Positions 57,201 to 64,000 of a stretch of 64,000 bases of DNA are shown here, piece by piece (the stretch's first letter is position 1; each line of letters begins with the position of its first letter). A model generated the notes under the pieces. The model saw only the letters and a program-made list of their open reading frames with translations. It made no database searches and was not told where the DNA came from. This DNA comes from Erinaceus europaeus (Eukaryota; Chordata; Mammalia; Eulipotyphla; Erinaceidae), in assembly GCF_950295315.1 (NCBI RefSeq), contig NC_080164.1:110876447-110940446 (forward strand), given 5' to 3'. The translations under genes and the position numbers were made by a program.

Positions 57201-58055
57201 TTTCCAGGAATATCTGAATTTCTTGCTTGATTGTCGCTCTGACCCAGTGGTTGTTAAGGAGTATGTTGTTTAGTTTCTGGATTATGTGTCTTTTATTAAT
57301 TTTCTTTTTGTTGTTAAATGTTAGCTTTACTCCACTGTTGTTTGTGAAGATACTTGGGATGATATCAATGCTCTTGAATTTGTTGATGCTGTCTTCGTGG
57401 CCTCACATGTAGTCTATTCTTGAGAATGTGTAGTGTGTATTTGAAAATAATGTGTATTCAAGTTTTTTAGGGTGAAGAACTCTGAAAATGTCCAAGAGTT
57501 CTAATCTGTCCATCTCTTCATTTAATTCTCTTGTTTCTTTGTTGATTCTCTCCTTTTTTTGATCTGTCTAAGTGTGAGAGTGGGGTATTAAAGTCTTCCA
57601 CTATTATTGTGTTACTATTGATGTATTTTTGAAGTTCTTTGCGTAGGTGCTTGATGTATTTAGATGGTCCCTCACTGGGTGCATATATGTTAATAATTGT
57701 TCAGTCTTCTTGGCTGATTGATACTCTAATCATTATGTAATGACCTTGCCTATCTTTTATTACTTTATTGAATTTAAAATTTATTATGCCAGAGATGCGA
57801 ATGGCTGTTCCTGCCTTTTTTTGTGGCCCATTAGCCTGTATGATGCCTTTCCTTTCTTTCTCTTTAAGTCTGTATATATCTTGTTGGGTCAAGTGGGATT
57901 CTTGCAAGCAGCATATGGATGGGTTATGTTTTCTGATACAACCTTCCACTCTGTGCCTTTTGATGGGTGAGTTTAAGCCATTGACATTTAATGATATTAT
58001 GGATTTAATGTATTGTGTGCCATTATTCAACAATTTTTTATTTGCTCTGCTATAT
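54266..58055 (-). pseudogene. L1-4 ORF2, disrupted
   Basis: Open parts: 54390-54755 (Cys-rich end), 55012-55461, 55521-55709, 55914-57017 (367 codons of RT with [22 protein letters not shown] and an intact FADD) and 57701-58033 (endonuclease start, [17 protein letters not shown]). The endonuclease SDH site reads TNN (near 57340). There are many frameshifts. Confidence 0.92.
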
Positions 58056-58081
58056 TCCCAGTATTATAGTTATTTTCTTGT

Positions 58082-58997
58082 TCATAAGAGGTCTTTTAGA
58101 ACCTCTTTTAGGGCAGGCTTGGTGATGGTTGCCTCCTTTAACTGTTTTCTGTCTAAGAAGGTTTTGATCCCTCCATCTAATTTGAATGAAAGTCTGGCAG
58201 GTTATATTATCCTTGGTTGAAACTCTTTTTCATTCAGGGCTCAATAAATATGTTGCTATTCTCTTTTGGTTTTTAGAGTTTGAGTGGAGAAGTCTGTTGA
58301 TAGTTTCATGGGTTTTCCCCTGTATGTGACTTTTCATTTCTCTCTTGCAACCTTTAGGATCCTTTCTTTATCCTTACTTCTTTTCATTGTAACTATGATG
58401 TGTCTTGGTGTCTTTAGGTCTGGGTTGTTTCTGTTTGGATCTCTCTAGGCCTCTTGAATCTTAATATCCTTTCTGTTGTTCAGGTCTGGGAAGTTTTCTC
58501 CTATTATTTCCTCTACAGTGTTTCCTTCCCCTTCCTCTCTTTCTTCCTCTGGCAGGCCAATTATATGAATGTTACTTCTTTTGAGATCATCCCATATGTC
58601 TCTGTTGTTCTTTTCAGTGTCTCTCAATCTCTTTTTGAGCTCTTTCACCTCTTTCTTAGTTTTCTCTAACTCATCCTCTGTCCGACTAATTCTGTTTTCT
58701 GCTTCTGTTAGTCTGCTTTCCCTTCCCTCAGCTTCTTTCTTCAATTACAGCTATTTCAGCTTTCAGTTCTCTAATTGCCTCAAGATAATCAGTATTTTCC
58801 TTGGGTATCTCAACGGTTGTTTCCCTAATACTGCCATTCCTTTTCTCCAATGTTGTTTTCATTTCTGTGATTAATAAGTTTATTATTGCTTGCATACTTT
58901 TCTTACCTATGGTTACTTCTGGATGATTTGTAGTTTATCCTGGGCTCTTGTCTTCATTCATTGGAGTAGCAGTTTTATTTGTTTTTGATCTACCCAT
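58082..58997 (-). pseudogene. L1-4 ORF1, with stop and frameshift
   Basis: It starts MGRSKTNK at 58997. A TAA at about 58935 interrupts the N-terminus, and a frameshift at about 58742 separates it from the 58445-58744 stretch with the coiled coil and IHIIGLPEEEREEGEG. The C-terminal KEVLKDLL and the stop (58082-58084) are recognisable. The length is about 305 codons. Confidence 0.87.
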
Positions 58998-60063
58998 TTT
59001 TATGATTTATGTGTTTCTTATTTTTATGCTCTGTTGTTCCTCAGTTGTTGTGTCTTGACTACAAGCAACTCTGTACTAAATATCTTTATGACAATTGCAC
59101 TCACCAACCTCAGGAATTACAATAGCAACTGAAGCAAGTACTGAAGCAGTTTAATCACTACCAGTTAGGCAAACAATGTCTCCAGTCCGTGAAAAAATAG
59201 TAACCAAATCCCATTGAAGAAGAAAGAGAAAAGACAAAAGGGATAGCAAGAATAGACAGTTATGCAAATCTACTCTCCACTGTATATTCTAGGGGTAGCA
59301 AGAGGAGAAAGGGAAGTAGAGCAGAGATACACACAAAGAGATTCCACTCTGAGTCAGATTTCTTCCCTGAAATAATTCACAAACAAATATAGTGCATTCA
59401 GGAAGCAGAGGAAAAAGGAAGGAAGGAAGATGGGGAGAAAAAAGACAAGAAAAAAGAAAAGAAAAAAAACAGTTAAAAAAAAGAGCAGTGAAAAGAGAGT
59501 TTTTGTTTTTGTTTTTAATTAGCTAGGAGGAGGGAGAAGGGGGAGAGTGGATGTATGAAGAGTGAGACAAGTTCCTCTCACAATGGATAAGACATCCAGT
59601 AACCTAGCAATGGAAAGTATACTAAGAATTAATTTTGGTCAGCCTGATGGAGGGGGCAAAGGAATGAGTGTATATATAATAGTAATAATAAAATAGAACA
59701 GAGTGAAAAGCCCTAGCATTGGGTCTGCAGCTTGGACAGCTCCCTGTTAGCTCAGGCACATTGAACCTGATAACTGATAGAAAAAGAAAAAAAAAATCTT
59801 CCAGGGAGTCTTTCCCAGGTGGTATGAGGCTTTGCTTGGTCAGATATTGGTCACTCCAATTGGGCTTAAGTCCTTTACTCAGAGAAAATAGCCAAGGTAT
59901 TCAGAAAGGAACAGGGTTGGAATGGCATTCTTGCTGAGCCAGGAATCTTGGTAAACAAAAAAGGTCAGTGGGGAGCCTGCTTGCAATGGCTCCCTACCCA
60001 TGGGGTCAGGTTATGTGGGGTGGGGGGAGAGAAATAATAAAAAAAAATTCCTTTCTTTTTGGT
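58998..60063 (-). promoter_or_regulatory. L1-4 5' UTR, part
   Basis: It matches the L1-3 5' UTR in reverse (gcaactctgtactaaatatctttatgac; ccactgtatattctaggggtag; ttaccaagattcctggctc). It is the long form, including the block absent from L1-2. Its start lies beyond the inserted L1-5. Confidence 0.75.
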
Positions 60064-60086
60064 CTATTTTCTTTTTTTTTTTTTTA

Positions 60087-61429
60087 ATTTTTTATTTAAG
60101 AAAGGATTAGTGAACAAAAGCATAAGGTAGGAGGGGTACAACTCCACACAATTCCCAACACCCAATCCCCATAACCCACCCCCTCCCATGGTAGCTTTCC
60201 CATTCTCTATCCCTCTGGGAGCATGGACCCAGGGTCGTTGAGGGTTGCAGAAGGTAGAAGGTCTGGCTTCTGTAATTGCTTCCCCGCTCAACATGGGTGT
60301 TGACTGGTTGGTCCATACCCCCAGTCTGCCTCTCTCTTTCCCTAGTAGGGTGTGACTCTGGGGAAGCTGAGCTCCAGGACACATTGGTGGGGTCTTCAAT
60401 CCAGGGAAGCCTAGCCAGCATCCTGGTGGCATCTGGGACCTGGTGATTGAAAAGAGAGTTAACATATGAAGCCAAACAATTTGTTGAGCAATCATGGATC
60501 CCAAGCTTGGAATAGTGGAGAGGAAGTGTTAGGGAGGTACTCACTGCAAACTCTAGTGTAGTCCTGCTTTCAGGTATATATTTTGCAGTAGTTTATGGAT
60601 ACATGTGCACATAAGCTCTCTCTCACAGAAACTGGTGTATATCTAGGTTATGGGACTTTGTTGGAAAGTGAACTACCTGAGATGAAATTAGAGTGTACTA
60701 TTAAAGGAAAGGTCTCACCCGAGTAATGAAGCTGAAGGGTTGTCATGCCACACGTGAAGTCTCTGGATACATTCTGAGGTGAAGCATGTTGAGCTAGCAA
60801 TCGTTGCTTTGGTTAGGTTGTGATCAGCAGATGCAATGTTATTTGGTTTGGATTGGGAGATGCATATGGGAAAGTGGGCCCTATCCAAGGGTTCCAGGAC
60901 TGGGGGAAGTAGGGGCTCTATTATAGTGAAGATGTGAGGTTCCTGCTGTCTTAGGGTTCAAAAAGACAATCAATAGTTAATGTTATCATCACATTAATTG
61001 CTAATTGGGTTAACTTTGAAAAGTCCCTTTGTTATGGTTTGCTGGACAGTATCCAGTATCTTGTATATAGCTGTGCTATTGGAAGCTTCTAATCTACTTG
61101 GTCTAGGCTTTTGAGAGAGTCGGCATATCAAATACATAGCCTATATATTAAAAAGATTCAGTTTGTCTTTTGAGAAACTTTGAAACATACAATTGATTTC
61201 CCCCTCTCATATTAATTAGCTACTGATTTATATGTCTACATTTTGCTAGGAGTGTACATAAACACCATTCCCACCACCAAAGGACTGTGACCCATCCCTC
61301 CCGCCCACTCCCACCCCCCACTGGCCCAGGAAGCTACATGCCTACCCCTCACCACTGGGTTTTTACTTTGGTGCCCTACTTACAATTTGATCAGGTCCTG
61401 CTTTTAGTTTCCCTTTCAGATCTTCTTAG
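60087..61429 (-). other. L1-5 3' UTR
   Basis: Reverse complement of the 12737-14080 3' UTR with few differences. Confidence 0.88.
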
Positions 61430-64000
61430 TCAGCTTCTGTTGATGAGTGGGATCATCCCATACTCATCTTTATCTTTCTGACTTAGTTCACTTAACATAA
61501 TTCCTTCTAGCTCTGTCCAAGATGGGTCAGAGAAGGTGGGTTCATTGTTCTTGATAGCTGCATAGTATTCCATTGTGTATATATACCACAGCTTTCTCAG
61601 CCACTCATCTGGTGTTGGACACCTGGGTTGCTTCCAGGTTTTAGCTATTAAGAATTGTGCTGCTATGAACATAGGAGTACAGACCTCTTTTTGGTTGGGT
61701 GTTATGGAGTCCTTGGGGTATAACCCCAGGAGAGGAATTATTGGGTCATATGGAAGGTCCATGTCTAGCCTTCTGAGAGTTTTCCAGACTGCTCTCCACA
61801 GAGGCTGTACCAATTTACATTCCCACCAGCAATGTAAAAGGGTTCCTCTGTCCCCACATCCTCTCCAGCATTTGTTGCTGCTGTCCTTTTTGATGTATGC
61901 CATTCTTACAGGAGTGAGGTGGTATCTTAGTGTTGTCTTGATTTGCATTTCTCTGATAATCAGTGACCTAGAGCAGTTTTTCATATGTTTTTTAGCCTTT
62001 TGGATCTCCTCTGTGGTGAATGTTTTGTTCATTTCCTCTGCCCATTTTTGGCTGGGGTCATTTGCTTTTTTGGTGCTAAGTTTGCTGAGCTCTTTATATA
62101 TTTTGGTGATTATTTTCTTGTCTGATGTCTGGCATGAGAAGATCTTCTCCCATTCTGTGAGGGGTCTCTCTGTTTGTTTAATAGTTCTTTGGATGTGCAG
62201 AAGCTTTTCAATTTGATGTAGTCCCATTGGTTTGTTACTGCTTTATCTTCCTTGCAATTGGGTTTGATTCATCAAAGATGTCCTTGAGGTGTATGTGGGA
62301 AAGTGTTTTACCAATGTTTTCCTCTAAGTATTTGATTGTTTCTGGTCTGACATCTAGGTCTTTGATCCATTTGGAGTTGATTTTTGTTTCTGGTGAGATA
62401 AAGTGGTTCAATTTCATTCTTCTGCATGTTTCAACCCAGTTTTCCCAGCACCATTTATTAAAGAGAGCCTCCTTTTTCCATTTAATCCTTTGGACCCCCT
62501 TATCAAAGATTAGATGCCCATAGGTGTTGGGATTTACTTCTATGGCTTTCAATTCTGTTCCACTGGTCTGTATGCCTATTTTTGTTCCAGTACCATGCTG
62601 TTTTGATGATGATGGCTTTATAATATAGTTTAAGGTCTGGGAGTGTGATGCCTCCATTTCTGTTTATTTTCCTTAAGATGGTTTGGGCAATTCTAGGTGT
62701 TTTCAGGTTCCAGATAAATGATTGTAGTGTTTGTTCTATTCTCTTAAAGAAGCCTGGTGGAACTTTGATGGGTATTGCATTAAATTTGTATATGGCTCTG
62801 GGGAGAATATTCATTTTGATGATATTTATTCTTCCAATCCATGAGCATGGGATATCTTTCCATTTCTTGGTATCAGTTTCTATCTCCTTGAGTAGCGACT
62901 CATAGTTTTTAGCATACAAGTCTTTCACTTCTTTGGTCAACTTTATTCCTAGGTATTTGATTGATTTTGCTGAAACAGTAAATGGGAGTGATTTCTGGAT
63001 GTCTTCTTCTTCAGATTTAGTGTTTGCATAAAGAAATGCCACTGATTTTTGTACATTGATTTTGTAGCCTGATACCTTGCTATATTGCCTAACAACTTCC
63101 AGTAATTTTCTACTGGATTCTTTAGGTCTTTCTATGTATACTATCATATCATCTGCAAATAGTGAGAGCCTGACTTCTTCCCTTCCAATCTGTATCCCTT
63201 TGATTTCTTTCTCTTGCCTGATTGCTATGGCAAGAACTTCCAATACTATGTTCAAGAGTAACGGTGACAGTGGACAGCCCTGTCTAGTCCCCGATCTGAG
63301 GGGGAATGCTTTCAGCTTCTCTCCATTGAGTATGATGTTGGCTGTAGGTTTGCTATATATAGACTCCACTATCTTGAGGAATTTCCCATCTATTCCCATT
63401 TTCTGTAGAGTTTTGAGGATGAATGGGTGTTGGATTTTGTCAAAGGCTTTCTCTGCATCTATTGAGATAATCATGTGGTTTTTGGCTTTGCTTTTATTGA
63501 TGTGATGAATACCATTGATTGATTACGGATGTTGAACCAGCCTTGCATTCCTGGGATGAATCCCACTTGGTCATGATGAACAATCTTTTTGATTTGTTGC
63601 TGTATCCGGTTGGCCAAGATCTTGTTTAATATTTTGGCATCTATGTTCATCAGAGATATTGGTCTGTAGTTTTCCTTTTTTGTTCTGTCCCTATCAGCTT
63701 TTGGTATCAGGGTGATGTTGGCTTCATAAAAGGTGGAAGTGAGTATTCCTGTTTCTTCAATCTTATGGAATAGCTTAAGAAGTATGGGTATTAACTGTTT
63801 CCTGAAAGTTTTGTAGAATTCATTTGTGAAGCCGTCTGGTCCAGGACTTTTGTTGTTGGGGAGATTCTTAATAACGGTTTCAATTTCTTTGTCTGTGATT
63901 GGTGCATTTAGATTTTGTAGTTCTTCTTGGTTCAGTTTTGGAAGGGCATAGGTTTCTAGGAATTGTTCCATTTCTTCCAGATTCTCTAGTTTGGTGGCAT
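61430..64000 (-). pseudogene. L1-5 ORF2, C-terminal part
   Basis: Three open stretches: 63471-63971 and beyond ([33 protein letters not shown]), 62503-63474 (323 codons: [20 protein letters not shown] with intact catalytic Asp pair, thumb) and 61430-62227 (265 codons: Cys-rich motif and LINRS end). Frameshifts at about 63475-63525, 62540-62600 and 62228-62240 separate them. The endonuclease lies outside the window. Confidence 0.93.

Larger units (their letters stand above)
52890..60063 (-). mobile_element. L1-4, minus strand, about 7.2 kb visible
   Basis: Its A-tail complement is at about 52885-52912. The 3' UTR runs to about 54265, then ORF2 (54266-58055), ORF1 (58082-58997) and the 5' UTR (58998 on). 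The 5' UTR is cut at about 60063 by L1-5 inserted in the same orientation. It is more diverged than L1-1, L1-2 and L1-5. Confidence 0.9.
60071..64000 (-). mobile_element. L1-5, minus strand, 3' part (runs off the window)
   Basis: It is inserted into the L1-4 5' UTR in the same direction, with its A-tail complement at 60067-60086. The 3' UTR is at 60087-61429 and ORF2 from 61430 to the edge. By eye it is almost identical to L1-1 and L1-2, so it is a relatively young insertion. Confidence 0.93.

Overview
The window reads as repeat-dense mammalian intergenic DNA. The tRNA-derived SINEs, with their cagcgggttaagcgc and gctgggtggtgg heads and their CT-rich bodies and A-rich tails, together with the L1 families, suggest a hedgehog-type (Erinaceidae) genome. 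That assignment is recognition from memory and was not searched. I found no host gene, tRNA, rRNA, CRISPR array or bacterial feature. Almost everything identifiable is retroelement DNA, much of it nested.

Layout. 1-6050: short SINEs, old L1 3' ends and about 2 kb of unassigned DNA. 6051-20986: an endogenous class II (betaretrovirus-like) provirus with two LTRs, gag, pro and pol remnants, and a mixed env/LTR-like segment before its 3' LTR. Its gag gene is interrupted by an L1 (L1-1, 7065-14086) flanked by a perfect 14-bp target-site duplication (TSD). 20998-25420: old L1 pieces and a second L1 lineage (L1-B). 26107-31903: L1-2, with a perfect 14-bp TSD and a 1.2-kb internal deletion. 32-43 kb: many SINEs, several with TSDs, a probable solo LTR inside a SINE, another L1-B copy, and two 19-22 bp micro-insertions with TSDs. 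43391-48567: L1-3. 48850-50472: a non-L1 LINE ORF2 fragment, rich in CpG. 51270 to the end: minus-strand L1 3' ends and two minus-strand L1s (L1-4, L1-5), with L1-5 inserted into the 5' UTR of L1-4.

How it fits together. The nesting gives relative ages: the provirus predates L1-1, an old L1 predates an L1-B copy, and L1-4 predates L1-5. None of the L1 copies looks autonomous; each has internal deletions, stops or damaged catalytic motifs. Copies with exact TSDs were nevertheless inserted by target-primed reverse transcription, which implies proteins supplied in trans.

Most interesting signal. The 48.9-50.5 kb LINE fragment encodes a reverse transcriptase unlike mammalian L1, keeps many CpGs, and ends in a ggcaaatgctagaagaaga tail. 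Two tiny insertions at 35284-35305 and 35869-35887 consist only of that tail (ggcaaacgctag plus GAA-type repeats) and each has an exact 11-12 bp TSD. This points to a non-L1 LINE, possibly horizontally acquired, that was active in this genome and left extremely short copies.
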